A DNA stretch of 33,269 bases from Mariniphaga sp. (lineage in GTDB: Bacteria; Bacteroidota; Bacteroidia; Bacteroidales; Prolixibacteraceae). Below are positions 7,967 to 16,081 of this stretch, in pieces; position 1 is the first letter of the stretch; each line of letters opens with the position of its first letter. The stretch covers positions 1-33,269 of the forward strand of contig JAAFHB010000030.1 of the NCBI GenBank assembly GCA_010906965.1, read 5' to 3'. Under the pieces are notes generated by a model. That model did not search any database. It saw nothing but the letters and a program-made list of their open reading frames with translations, and was not told where the DNA came from. A program made the translations under genes and the position numbers.

Positions 7967-8143
7967 ATGAAAATAAATGTATCAGAATCAGTAATTACAA
8001 ATCATCCGCACTTTAAATTCATAAATGTATTACAAAATGAATCCGTACCCTTTAAGATTGGTTTTACTCCGTGGCTCAGGGGAAAGTCAAAGGGTAAATT
8101 AAATTTCTCTATCAAACAGGGTTTAAATCGTCCGGTCGGGTGA
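7967..8143 (+). CDS. Hypothetical protein, 58 aa, possibly 3'-truncated
   Basis: An ATG preceded by an A-rich start region (AAACTAAAAACAATG) opens a 58-codon frame beginning MKINVSESVITNHPHFKFIN. The middle part reads NESVPFKIGFTPWLRGKSKG. I do not recognise it. The stop lies about 30 bases before the point where topB coding sequence begins on the other strand, so the frame may be the head of a longer gene cut at the island boundary. Its one Trp codon is TGG. Confidence 0.4.
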   Translation: MKINVSESVITNHPHFKFINVLQNESVPFKIGFTPWLRGKSKGKLNFSIKQGLNRPVG

Positions 8144-8870
8144 AAATCATCATAAGTACAACAATAATGTGTGAACTTGAGTGTTCGGTTTGCAACCTGA
8201 CCTGCCAATAGGGAACGGGAACGAAGTTCTTGTACTCCCAATACCGTTTGCATATCATGGCAAGCGTTGGTGTTTGTACACGCCCCAAAGAAAATGTGCC
8301 ACGTCCTGCAACAATGCTCAACGCCTGACTGGCATTGATGCCCACAAGCCAATCCGCCTCGCTGCGTGCTTTGGCAGCGTAGAACAGATTGTCGTAATTC
8401 TTACCTTCTTTCAAATTCTGCAGGCCCTCGCGTATTGCTTTGTCGGTAAGACTCGAGATCCAAAGGCGGTCAAAAGGTTTGGAACATTTGAGGTAGTCGT
8501 AGATATACCGAAAGATCAACTCTCCCTCACGTCCTGCATCGGTGGCGACAATAATTTTGTCGCATTTATCGAAGACCTCTTTGATGATGTTCAACTGTTT
8601 TAACGCTCCGGCATCGGGAGCGTAGCCCTTTTCTCCTTTGACCTGACGGGGTCGCAATATGAATTGTTCGGGCATAATCGGCAGGCGTTCTCTGCTGAAA
8701 CCTGTGAAACCGTATTCATCAGGCATTGCCAATCCGACCAAATGCCCAAAGGCCCAAGTGACGATGTAGCCGTTACCCTGGATATATCCGTCTTTCTTTG
8801 CTGTTGCTCCGACAATAGCCGCTATTTCACGGGCTACTGACGGTTTTTCTGCTATTATAGCTGTTTTCAT
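8112..8870 (-). pseudogene. topB: DNA topoisomerase III, N-terminal part only
   Basis: The first ~230 residues are a normal type IA topoisomerase: MKTAIIAEKPSVAREIA with the catalytic Toprim Glu8, the Toprim acid motif VATDAGREGELIFR (~108-121), and SLGRVQTPTL (~194-203). After YWQVRLQTEH (about 8,180) the sequence departs from the family and ends at a stop. The active-site tyrosine region (~residue 320) and the C-terminal two thirds of a ~700-aa enzyme are missing, so it cannot relax DNA. In Bacteroidota conjugative elements topB lies directly downstream of the DUF3945 gene, as here (55 bases apart). The break is the right edge of the AT-rich island. Confidence 0.85.
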
Positions 8871-8882
8871 TGCTTTGTTTTG

Positions 8883-8892
8883 GATTTTAGTG
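8883..8892 (-). promoter_or_regulatory. CACTAAAATC motif upstream of topB
   Basis: The minus-strand motif CACTAAAATC lies 12 bases before the topB ATG. The same 10-mer lies exactly 7 bases before the mobA, traI and traN starts and once upstream of traE. Confidence 0.45.
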
Positions 8893-8925
8893 GTTGTTTA
8901 TTTCAACCGAAAAGCAACATCATGG

Positions 8926-10329
8926 TTAAGAAATTTTATGTCCTTTAGATTTCTTAGGCTCTTCTTTTTTCTCTTCTTTATTCTCTTTTTCTTTCGCCTT
9001 TTGCTGTTCGGTAGGTTTGGTCTGTCCGCTGGCCAATGGCTCTTTGACGTTCCTGGTGGCCTCGTTGGTCTTGCCATCGGAGTTGACCGCAACCTGTGTC
9101 CTGGCTGCATTGTCGGGCGTTACCTCTTTAACTTTATCTGGATTCCATTGATAGAATTTTGGCTTACCCTCTTCGAAATCGAACTTCACGTAGGCATTGT
9201 AGAGTTCACCTTTCTTATCGGTCATACCGTTTACATAAATAGTCCCTCCCTCTTTCAGGTTGGTGTGTTGTTCTCCTGACAGTTCAACACCGCCCAATTT
9301 CTTTGGAATAAAGTATCCCTGTTGTCCGGATTGGGATTGTTCTTGTTGTTTGCTTTGACCGGTTTGAATATTAGGCGCTTCAGTGTAACGCAACCCCAGA
9401 CCTTTTCTGTCGGCATCTGCCTGTAAAGTGGCATTGAATGTTTTACCGTTGGTGGTCGTTAAACCTTCTAAATACACACCTTTACCCTCTTTCAAAAACT
9501 TCTGCTGCATATCATCAAGTTTTACCCCAAGAAATTCAGTAGGTATCTTGATCCTGTCTGCTCTGGCGGCAACCAGTTCGTTGGTCAGTTTATCGACAGA
9601 AAGATAGACGGGTGTCAATTCACCCGGCTTATATTCGGCATTGGCAATCCTGCCCAAATTGCCCGTCTGCCTGAAACTCGCCACGTCTTTGTCGGTAAAC
9701 TTTACGCCGAAATAGGGTTTGCGCAGTTCAGGTTCATTTTGCCAGGCATGAACACCGAGCGTGATTTTACCTTCAGAATTTTCTTTGAAAGAGAGCCTTA
9801 CATCGGTTTTGAGGGTGATGTCGTCAAATCTGCCGACAATAGGAATTAGAATAGGGGATTTTTGCCATTTAAGCATCGAATCGAGGCTACCGGTTTTTTC
9901 CAGTATCTCTTTCGTTACGCCCAATCTTTCCAACTGTTTCCAGTCGATACGGCTCTCATCAATGGGTTGAAAGGCTTTCTTCTGCCCGAAGTCTTCCGTT
10001 TTGAAGCGACTGTTCTCAATAGCTTCTTTGTTGGTTTCGGGATTTTTGAACATCTCCTGCAACGCTACAATGGTTTTCCCGACTGATCCAACCGGCACTT
10101 TGAAGAATTGGAAATGTGTCGGATCTTTGTATTGCCTCGTCAGATTGGAGAGAAAGTTCTCCAGTACGGTGCCCCCTTTGTCGATTTTGAGAAAATCGGG
10201 TTCGTTCTCTTGTGTGGGAGGAACGGTTTTAAGTTTGCCCTTCTCATCTGTTCCTGCTAAGACCTGCAACTTGTCGTTGTCTTTTTCTTTGACCAGCAGA
10301 ACATCTTGTTCTTTTACATTTTCATCCAT
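8926..10329 (-). CDS. DUF4099/DUF3945 domain protein of conjugative elements
   Basis: The 467-aa soluble protein has a DUF4099-like central part (residues ~160-260, LGVTKEILEKTGSLDSMLKW...) and repeated DUF3945-like modules, each ending in a ...VKLDDMQQKFLKEGKGVYLEG or ...GVELSGEQHTNLKEGGTIYVNG element (~270-390). The C-terminal ~50 residues are Lys/Glu-rich and disordered, ending KKSKGHKIS. These proteins are a standard cargo of Bacteroidota ICEs next to topB; their biochemical role is unknown. It heads an operon with topB. Upstream lie a pair of 12-bp palindromes, a TACCTTTA -7-like box, and a four-unit TGGC iteron array, so it appears tightly regulated. Confidence 0.8.
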   Translation of the reverse strand: MDENVKEQDVLLVKEKDNDKLQVLAGTDEKGKLKTVPPTQENEPDFLKIDKGGTVLENFLSNLTRQYKDPTHFQFFKVPVGSVGKTIVALQEMFKNPETNKEAIENSRFKTEDFGQKKAFQPIDESRIDWKQLERLGVTKEILEKTGSLDSMLKWQKSPILIPIVGRFDDITLKTDVRLSFKENSEGKITLGVHAWQNEPELRKPYFGVKFTDKDVASFRQTGNLGRIANAEYKPGELTPVYLSVDKLTNELVAARADRIKIPTEFLGVKLDDMQQKFLKEGKGVYLEGLTTTNGKTFNATLQADADRKGLGLRYTEAPNIQTGQSKQQEQSQSGQQGYFIPKKLGGVELSGEQHTNLKEGGTIYVNGMTDKKGELYNAYVKFDFEEGKPKFYQWNPDKVKEVTPDNAARTQVAVNSDGKTNEATRNVKEPLASGQTKPTEQQKAKEKENKEEKKEEPKKSKGHKIS

Positions 10330-10343
10330 GATACATTATTTTT

Positions 10344-10371
10344 TAATACGCATTAACAGTAATGCGCATTA
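10344..10371. promoter_or_regulatory. Two 12-bp palindromes TAATRCGCATTA, probable operator
   Basis: TAATACGCATTA (10344-10355) and the perfect palindrome TAATGCGCATTA (10360-10371) are centred 16 bp apart, 15-42 bases upstream of the DUF3945 start. The right-hand copy overlaps a minus-strand TACCTTTA box resembling the -7 element. This is what an autoregulatory operator would look like. Confidence 0.5.
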
Positions 10372-10415
10372 AAGGTAAGCGGTATCGTGACGGAGTTTGC
10401 AGGTTTCAATGACAA

Positions 10416-10467
10416 TGGCTTCACTTGGCGTTGAGTGGCGTTATTTGGCTCCGCCGCTATGGCTGAC
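10416..10467 (+). promoter_or_regulatory. TGGC iteron array, copy A (four 10-bp units)
   Basis: Units TGGCTTCACT, TGGCGTTGAG, TGGCGTTATT and TGGCTCCGCC follow each other without gaps and end in GCTATGGCTGAC. A second array of the same design lies in inverse orientation at 16082-16137. Relative to the operon each one precedes, the orientation is the same. Confidence 0.6.
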
Positions 10468-11169
10468 TTCTCGAAAAGGATGTTTTTTAAACTCTCTGTT
10501 CTGAAAATAATACTTGAAAATTTAAATTGGATTTTGAATCGGCAATTATCCCGTCTATGAGCAAAAGCTATTCCAAATTACGCCCGACTTAGTCAACGCT
10601 ATGACTAAACCTTACGTTCACCTAGCTTCATATTTTTCAATATCTTAATGCATTTTGTCTTGTTGTTTAACCTTTCATTCATATTTTTCAGGCTGAAAAT
10701 AATGTTTTTTGCTTCGAATTATTATTTTAAAAGCTCTATATATAAGATGTATGCATAAATATTTATCATTTTAGTATTACTTTTAACGTAATAGATTAAC
10801 TAAATCTTTAATTACCAATTTTATATGATACATTTATACCTGAATTAAATAATCGAAACGTAATTTCTTATATGTGTGACAGCGAACTAAGAGAAATGAA
10901 AAATGAGCGTGAAGGAGTAAAAAAGCACAAACAACGAAATGAATCGTAATTCCTTTATTCGCTTTCCACTCGCTTATCAAAACATTTGAATTAATAAAAT
11001 GCAGTAATAGATTTTTCTTGTTACTTATGTAGGAGTATTCATTTGAAATATTTTTTATTTCACACAAAAAAGAGATTGGCTTCGTAGTGATGGGCAGTTT
11101 CATTTTGCATTACAATGGTTTAGAGATAATAACCAATATATAGATTAAAATTAATTTAAACTTGAACAG
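10468..11169. other. Intergenic region, no gene seen
   Basis: About 700 bases of AT-rich sequence between the divergent DUF3945 operon and the RteC-like gene. A 90-codon minus-strand frame (10834-11103) has no family resemblance or start context and looks accidental. No RNA gene was recognised. Confidence 0.5.
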
Positions 11170-11800
11170 ATGGAGACATTAACTGAAACAAAATTCTTTT
11201 TCCTGCTATCGGGTCAGATAACAGTAACAACATCACCAGAAAAAACAGCATTGGACACAGCGTACAAGGAATTTGTACACTTGGTTGTCGATAAATGTAT
11301 GGGGCCAGCAACGCGAATACCTGTCTACTTCACGCTCAACTACACCCGCATTGAACTAGCCCAGCTGCAAAAAGAGAAATTTGCAACCGGGGCGGAAAAA
11401 AAATGAGCTAACGGCAGTCTATATTCAAAAAGGCTGCGAGGTACTTGATATGGCAATTGGCTGGCTAATCAATAAAGGAAATACACTGTCCGTGGCAATC
11501 GAAGCAAATAGGAAACTCGATGAACCTATTCCCACATGGACAGGAAAGGGTATCTATTTGCTGGAGATAATCTTATCAACCCAAGAAGCAGGATTCATAA
11601 ATCATGGCAATCTGACAACCAAATTTATGACAGATTACTTTGCAAAGGTTTTCAACATCAGCATCAAGGATGGTTCGGGCGGATATGGGGATATGCGGGG
11701 ACGCGTAAAAAGTCGCACGCCTTGCCTGGACCTAATGAAAAAGCTATTAGAGGAGAAAATGGACAGGGACGATGCAAAAGACAGAAAACGAAGGAAGTAG
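11170..11800 (+). pseudogene. RteC-like regulator, frameshifted in an A8 tract
   Basis: Two overlapping frames (11170-11406, and one continuing to 11800) join into a ~209-aa protein if one A is removed from the run of eight at 11396-11403, giving ...ATGAEKNELTAVY.... The C-terminal part (PTWTGKGIYLLEIILSTQEA, then GFINHGNLTTKFMTDYFAKVFNI and ...KSRTPCLDLMKKLLEEKMD) matches the pattern of the RteC C-terminal helix-turn-helix domain, which in CTnDOT activates excision genes. The N-terminal half is less clear. A +1 change breaks the gene as it stands. The A8 run could be an assembly or sequencing error, a slippage (phase-variation) site, or true decay. A terminator follows directly. Confidence 0.5.
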
Positions 11801-11809
11801 CGATTAACA

Positions 11810-11845
11810 AAAGCAAGAGCCGCTCAAATAGGCGACTCTTGCTTT
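11810..11845. terminator. Intrinsic terminator after the RteC-like gene
   Basis: AAAGCAAGAG / CTCTTGCTTT arms, extended by CGC/GCG after one mismatch, close a 7-base loop 9 bases after the RteC-like stop. The symmetry would also allow termination of minus-strand transcripts. Confidence 0.7.
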
Positions 11846-11848
11846 GAC

Positions 11849-12096
11849 TCATTTTGCGGAACAATCTGCCTTGGTCTTTCGCAGGAACTTTTTCCCGTCT
11901 ACAGTCAAGATAGAATTCTTTGTTACGGTGACGGTTGTATTGACCATTGGAGGAACAATAGAAAACTTACACTTAACTACTGGTATACTCTTCGGTTGAA
12001 ATAAACATAGATATACAGCAATTTCAAAGCACTTTTTTTTAACCTTTAGTGGACACCAGTGGTATCGACTATTGTTGTCTTATCATAGCTATACTC
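11849..12096 (-). other. Start-less ORF remnant downstream of mobC
   Basis: About 75 minus-strand codons stay open after the mobC stop and end with PVVKCKFSIVPPMVNTTVTV, then TKNSILTVDGKKFLRKTKADCSAK and a stop at 11849-11851. There is no usable start codon at its head. The patterned, non-random composition suggests the tail of a real gene, perhaps a small PAAR/DUF4280-like or accessory protein, but no family can be named with confidence. Confidence 0.3.
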
Positions 12097-14100
12097 TTAA
12101 TTTTTTAACAAATGCTGCAAATCTGGGTCATCCTTTATCCGCTTCAACTCATCTTTGACAATCTGTGCCGTATCTTTCTTAATGTTGTGGTAGTTGCTGT
12201 CAATCTGTGCTTTCATTGTATCCACACCGTTTTCGTCCATGAAATTGGTAATGACAGGGATTGGTTTGTAAGCTTTTATCCCGGCAGCCACCTTTGCATT
12301 ATCCACCACAATTTCGGCGTGAAATATCTTCTGTTCGATACGCTCGTCAAAATTGTCCGAGACTGCTCCGACAAACATACCCTGCGTCAAATTGCTAATC
12401 TTCGATGCCGGGATCAAACTATCCAACTGAGTGGAAATTGAAGTCGATTTGTCATTGCGATTTATGGTCATTGACTGACGTTTTTGCAGGACTTTACCGA
12501 AACGCTCAGAGAGAGTTTTGGCTGTTTCGCCAACCACCTGCCCGCTGAAAATATTGCCTACCGTGTTCATCACCACCTTTGCCTCTTTGTCGCCATAGTC
12601 ACGGTTCAACTGCGAAAAGTCCTGAAAACCCAAACAAACAGCCACCTTGTTACTGCGTGCGGTGGCTATCAGGTTGTCCAATCCTCTGAAATAGATTGTC
12701 GGCAACTCGTCGATAATGACCGAACTTTTCAATTGCCCTTTCTTGTTTATTAGTTTTACGATACGGCTGTTATACAGTCCTAATGCTGCCGAATAGATAT
12801 TCTGCCTGTCGGGATTGTTGCCAACACACAAAATTTTAGGTTCCAAGGGGTTGTTGATGTCCAACGTAAAGTCATCGCCGCTCATCACCCAATAAAGTTG
12901 TGGGCTAATCATCCTCGACAACGGTATCTTTGCCGATGCGATTTGCCCCTGAAGCTGGTCTTGTGCTCCGCCCTCCCACGCATCCATAAACGGACTGAGG
13001 TAGTTCTCCAGTTCGGGATATGAGGTTAGAATCGGGAAAATATCGGTGTATTTTTTATTCAGCAACTCGATGGCGTGCGGAAATGTACAATACTTGCCGT
13101 CCTCGTAGATTTTCAGGTACCAAATAATGGCTGCCAATAGGATAATCGGAGATTCAACAAAGAAGTCGCCCTGCTTTTGAATCCAACTCTTATTCAAGTT
13201 CAGCATGATGGTATAGGCACTTTCATAAGCATCCGAAATATCCGTCATTGAAGCAGGGTTTATAGGGTTACATCGGTGCGAACGGCGTGGATCATCAAAG
13301 TTAATCACATAGAATTTAGGTACAATCTTATACCCCTTTTGATTGTTCAACAAGTGGTTATAGGCAATGGTTGATAGATCATCGAATTTAAAATCATACA
13401 CATACATCGAGAATCCTTTCTCAATCTGCTGTTTCAGGAAGTTGTTCACCACCGCATAAGACTTACCCGAACCGGGTGTTCCAAGAACTATGGTGGCACG
13501 AAACGGATTAACCACATTTATCCAACCATCATACTGCTTTTTCTTGTACCAAAATTTTGACGGCAGGTTGACCGAATATTCATTCTCCATCAATTGGGTT
13601 TCCTGCATAAAACTTTCGTTCTCCATATTGAAAACGTCTTCCATGAGATTACTTTTCAACAGGCGGCTCATCCAAAGTCCGGCCACCAAAAGGCAGATGA
13701 AACCTGCGGTGAGGGTTGCGATATAAAATGCAGTATTTGTCATCAACGGCAAGGGCAGATAGAGCAACCAAGAGTTCAGAAAGAACAGTACAAAACCTGC
13801 TGCGAGGTTGCTGTTTATCTGTGTCCAGGTGATTCTCTCCTCTTTCACACCCTTGGTTCCCAGACATGATAATGCAAGGAAAACTACGGCAAAGAGTTTT
13901 GTCCAGAGTATCGACGAGAACAGCCCTGTTGTATTTTGAAAGTTGAGCAATATCTTGTCTATCACACCGATATTGAAATTCCAATCTACTATCGCCTGAT
14001 AGCAAAACCAATAGATGTTCATCACAACGAACAGAATACTTATCGCCCGCATGAACTCCATGACTTTCGCCAATCCTCTTAAATCATCTTCGTTTTGCAT
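12097..14100 (-). CDS. mobC: Conjugative coupling protein (TraG/VirD4 family), MobC
   Basis: The 667-aa protein has three to four membrane segments in its first ~150 residues and then a P-loop ATPase: Walker A GTPGSGKS at residues 207-214, Walker B VIIDELPTIY near ~460, and the ...GFQDFSQLNRDYGD... segment typical of type IV coupling proteins. It docks the relaxase-DNA complex at the inner-membrane secretion channel. It is the last gene of the mobA-mobB-mobC operon, 19 bases after mobB. Length is normal for the Bacteroidota family. Confidence 0.9.
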   Translation of the reverse strand: MQNEDDLRGLAKVMEFMRAISILFVVMNIYWFCYQAIVDWNFNIGVIDKILLNFQNTTGLFSSILWTKLFAVVFLALSCLGTKGVKEERITWTQINSNLAAGFVLFFLNSWLLYLPLPLMTNTAFYIATLTAGFICLLVAGLWMSRLLKSNLMEDVFNMENESFMQETQLMENEYSVNLPSKFWYKKKQYDGWINVVNPFRATIVLGTPGSGKSYAVVNNFLKQQIEKGFSMYVYDFKFDDLSTIAYNHLLNNQKGYKIVPKFYVINFDDPRRSHRCNPINPASMTDISDAYESAYTIMLNLNKSWIQKQGDFFVESPIILLAAIIWYLKIYEDGKYCTFPHAIELLNKKYTDIFPILTSYPELENYLSPFMDAWEGGAQDQLQGQIASAKIPLSRMISPQLYWVMSGDDFTLDINNPLEPKILCVGNNPDRQNIYSAALGLYNSRIVKLINKKGQLKSSVIIDELPTIYFRGLDNLIATARSNKVAVCLGFQDFSQLNRDYGDKEAKVVMNTVGNIFSGQVVGETAKTLSERFGKVLQKRQSMTINRNDKSTSISTQLDSLIPASKISNLTQGMFVGAVSDNFDERIEQKIFHAEIVVDNAKVAAGIKAYKPIPVITNFMDENGVDTMKAQIDSNYHNIKKDTAQIVKDELKRIKDDPDLQHLLKN

Positions 14101-14119
14101 AATTCAGATTTTTAAATGT

Positions 14120-15373
14120 TTATAATCTTCGTTGTTTTTTCTTTTTCCGTTTCATACGCCTTGCAAATGCTTCCTCTTCGGGGTCCTGACCGTGAGCTTC
14201 TGCGCAGAGCAATCCTGCCACTGCGTCGAGGGCATTATCGCCGTCTCGATGAGCTGCCGAAGAAGACTCAAATGAGTGGGTGGTCATATCCGGCTGTTGA
14301 TGCTTATCATTCGATGTAGCAGAAGCGAACGGAGATTGATGTGCATACAGCTCATTAAATACATTGGCAGAAAACTCCTTGCCTAAGCGGGAACCATTGA
14401 ACACGCATTGATTGTTGTGGTCAATGAATGTCGCTCCGTAAATTCGCCCCTGTTCATTTTCCCGAAACAGCACCGATACGCCTTGCTTTGACAACTCACT
14501 TTCAAAGCCGGAACGGTTGCCAGTTGCCTTTATCGCCCATGCAACACGCTGTTTGGTCTGCTCCCGGAATTTCTTATCCTTAATAATAGCTTTGGACTTT
14601 TCTGAGCGCTCGTGGACCGCGTTGTATCCTACCGATTTGCCAAATAGGGACGACTTGAAAGGGTTGCCAACCTTGTCGCCTTTATCGTCTGTGGCGAAGT
14701 AGACCAACCCGTTGTACTGTTTTTCCCTTACAACACCTTTAACCTCTTCTACCTTAATATTATAGAGTGCGAGCAAAGCCCTGTACTCATTGAAACTCTG
14801 AAAGTGGTAACCAGTGGCAAAGGATTTTATCACATTGGCAATCTGACTTTTTACATCACCACTGGCCAAATCAATCTTTTGCGGTTGATGCGCTTCACGT
14901 TGCTGTTTCTCAGCTGGGCGCAGACCATACTTCTGCTCCAACCCACGGGTGATGTCCTTTGAACGGCGATGCTCGAATTTGTCGTTAATCTTCTTTCCCG
15001 TTTCATCGACACGCAGCGATACGATATGCAGATGATGCCTGCCGATATCCTCATGCTTGTAAACCATATAGGGCTGATTACCGTAACCGAGCTTTTCCAT
15101 ATACTCCTGTGCAATGGCAGATAGCTGTTCATTCGTCAACTTATCGTCAGGATGTGGGTTCAGCGAGATGTGGATAATCGGCTTTTCGGTTTTGATGTCC
15201 TTTTGTAATTGGTTTTCAAAATCCGCCATACAGGTGTGGATATTAAAGTTTCCATCTGCACTTTCGGTCATCTTATTGCTGCACAAAACCCGCCCTTTCT
15301 CCTGGTCAATCTTCTGTTGATTGTACGCCAACGCCCCGAAAAGCGAACTTCCTACGTTGATTTTCGCAACCAT
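14120..15373 (-). CDS. mobB: Relaxase / mobilization nuclease, MobB
   Basis: The 417-aa protein carries HUH relaxase features: histidines in PIIHISLNPHPDD (His68, His74) and the metal-binding motif YKHEDIGRHHLHIVSLRVD (His107, His113, His114, His116). A tyrosine near the N-terminus (Tyr17 in LAYNQQKID) is a candidate nucleophile. It would nick oriT and stay bound to the 5' end of the transferred strand. The C-terminus is strongly basic (RRMKRKKKKQRRL). Its start overlaps the mobA end by 22 bases, so translation is coupled. Confidence 0.88.
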   Translation of the reverse strand: MVAKINVGSSLFGALAYNQQKIDQEKGRVLCSNKMTESADGNFNIHTCMADFENQLQKDIKTEKPIIHISLNPHPDDKLTNEQLSAIAQEYMEKLGYGNQPYMVYKHEDIGRHHLHIVSLRVDETGKKINDKFEHRRSKDITRGLEQKYGLRPAEKQQREAHQPQKIDLASGDVKSQIANVIKSFATGYHFQSFNEYRALLALYNIKVEEVKGVVREKQYNGLVYFATDDKGDKVGNPFKSSLFGKSVGYNAVHERSEKSKAIIKDKKFREQTKQRVAWAIKATGNRSGFESELSKQGVSVLFRENEQGRIYGATFIDHNNQCVFNGSRLGKEFSANVFNELYAHQSPFASATSNDKHQQPDMTTHSFESSSAAHRDGDNALDAVAGLLCAEAHGQDPEEEAFARRMKRKKKKQRRL

Positions 15374-15795
15374 TTTTGCTCAAATTCTTCGGTCAGTCTG
15401 ATGATTTGACGGTTCAGAGCGACCAGTTCTTTCGTTTCATTCTCCAGCTTATAGAGAAAGGCTAGGGCTTTTTTCTCAGTGAAGTTGGCGTTTAGCGCCT
15501 TGATAAGTTGGTTGTAATTAACGCCTATCCCTCTGAATTGCGCATAAAAAGTGGTTAGGCGTGTGTAATAATCAACTGCTCCTTTGTCGATTTTAATCAC
15601 CTTAAACTCCTCATTAAATATCCTCGACACGATAAAATGTGCTTTGGTTCGCATACCCGAACGCTCGAAGAGTGTCAGAAAACGGGCATGATCGGCGGAG
15701 TTGAACCGTACCATGCAGCAGTAGACCGCAGGGTCTTGCTTGGGGATTCTGCCCCCTTTTCTCCCGATGGGAGATGTCTCATTTTTATTATTCAT
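15352..15795 (-). CDS. mobA: Relaxosome accessory protein MobA (MobC-like of plasmids)
   Basis: The 147-aa protein has a ribbon-helix-helix-like N-terminal part (DPAVYCCMVRFNSADHARFL, then TLFERSGMRTKAHFIVSRIF) and the GVNYNQLIKALN signature of plasmid-type MobC accessory proteins, followed by a helical C-terminus. It helps the relaxase melt and recognise oriT. It is first in the mob operon. A CACTAAAATC motif lies 7 bases before the start, and the hairpin-rich probable oriT lies directly upstream. Confidence 0.85.
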   Translation of the reverse strand: MNNKNETSPIGRKGGRIPKQDPAVYCCMVRFNSADHARFLTLFERSGMRTKAHFIVSRIFNEEFKVIKIDKGAVDYYTRLTTFYAQFRGIGVNYNQLIKALNANFTEKKALAFLYKLENETKELVALNRQIIRLTEEFEQKWLRKST

Positions 15796-15802
15796 AACTG
15801 TG

Positions 15803-15812
15803 GATTTTAGTG
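15803..15812 (-). promoter_or_regulatory. CACTAAAATC motif before mobA
   Basis: The minus-strand motif lies exactly 7 bases before the mobA ATG, the same spacing as before traI and traN. Confidence 0.5.
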
Positions 15813-15908
15813 GATCATTAAAGACTCTCGCTGAATTAATAATTGTGTCCGATTCGCCATAGCGACATTTTATTTACGACTTCGGAGTAAATAAGCGCCC
15901 TCTGCAAG

Positions 15909-15963
15909 AGCAAGGGTTTTGAGTAACCGAAAGGATTTCGGGTTACTCAGAACACACCTTGCT
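15909..15963. repeat. Long imperfect inverted repeat in probable oriT
   Basis: The outer arms AGCAAGG / CCTTGCT and inner arms GTTTTGAGTAACC / GGTTACTCAGAAC (one G-T pair) plus GAAA/TTTC enclose a GGA loop. It extends over 55 bases, too long and without a T tract for a terminator. Confidence 0.75.
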
Positions 15964-15981
15964 ATTATCTGACGATAATAA

Positions 15982-16000
15982 AATCCGCAAAAGGCGGATT
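15982..16000. repeat. Short hairpin AATCCGC-AAAAG-GCGGATT
   Basis: A perfect 7-bp stem with a 5-base loop lies 18 bases after the long inverted repeat. No T tract follows. Confidence 0.7.
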
Positions 16001-16081
16001 GAGCATTAAACTTATTGACTTGCGATGATAGCATATTGACTTGAGTTATTACTACGATGCAAAGTTCAGCGGAAATATTGA

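Noticed and set aside
2150-8170. Shared att core between the left and right edges of the island
   Set aside because: Only very short, non-specific matches (CTGATAAAG versus ATCATAAGT) can be found by eye, not enough to call attL/attR.
8181-10372. Plus-strand ORFs of 70-140 codons opposite topB and the DUF3945 gene
   Set aside because: They are antisense shadows of clearly recognisable minus-strand coding sequence.
10834-11103. 90-codon minus-strand ORF
   Set aside because: It lies in AT-rich intergenic DNA with no family resemblance, no start context and no coupling to neighbours.
11396-11406. Programmed -1 frameshift at A AAA AAA in the RteC-like gene
   Set aside because: The downstream frame is +1, not -1, relative to the first frame, so the classical -1 slippery-site mechanism does not join them.
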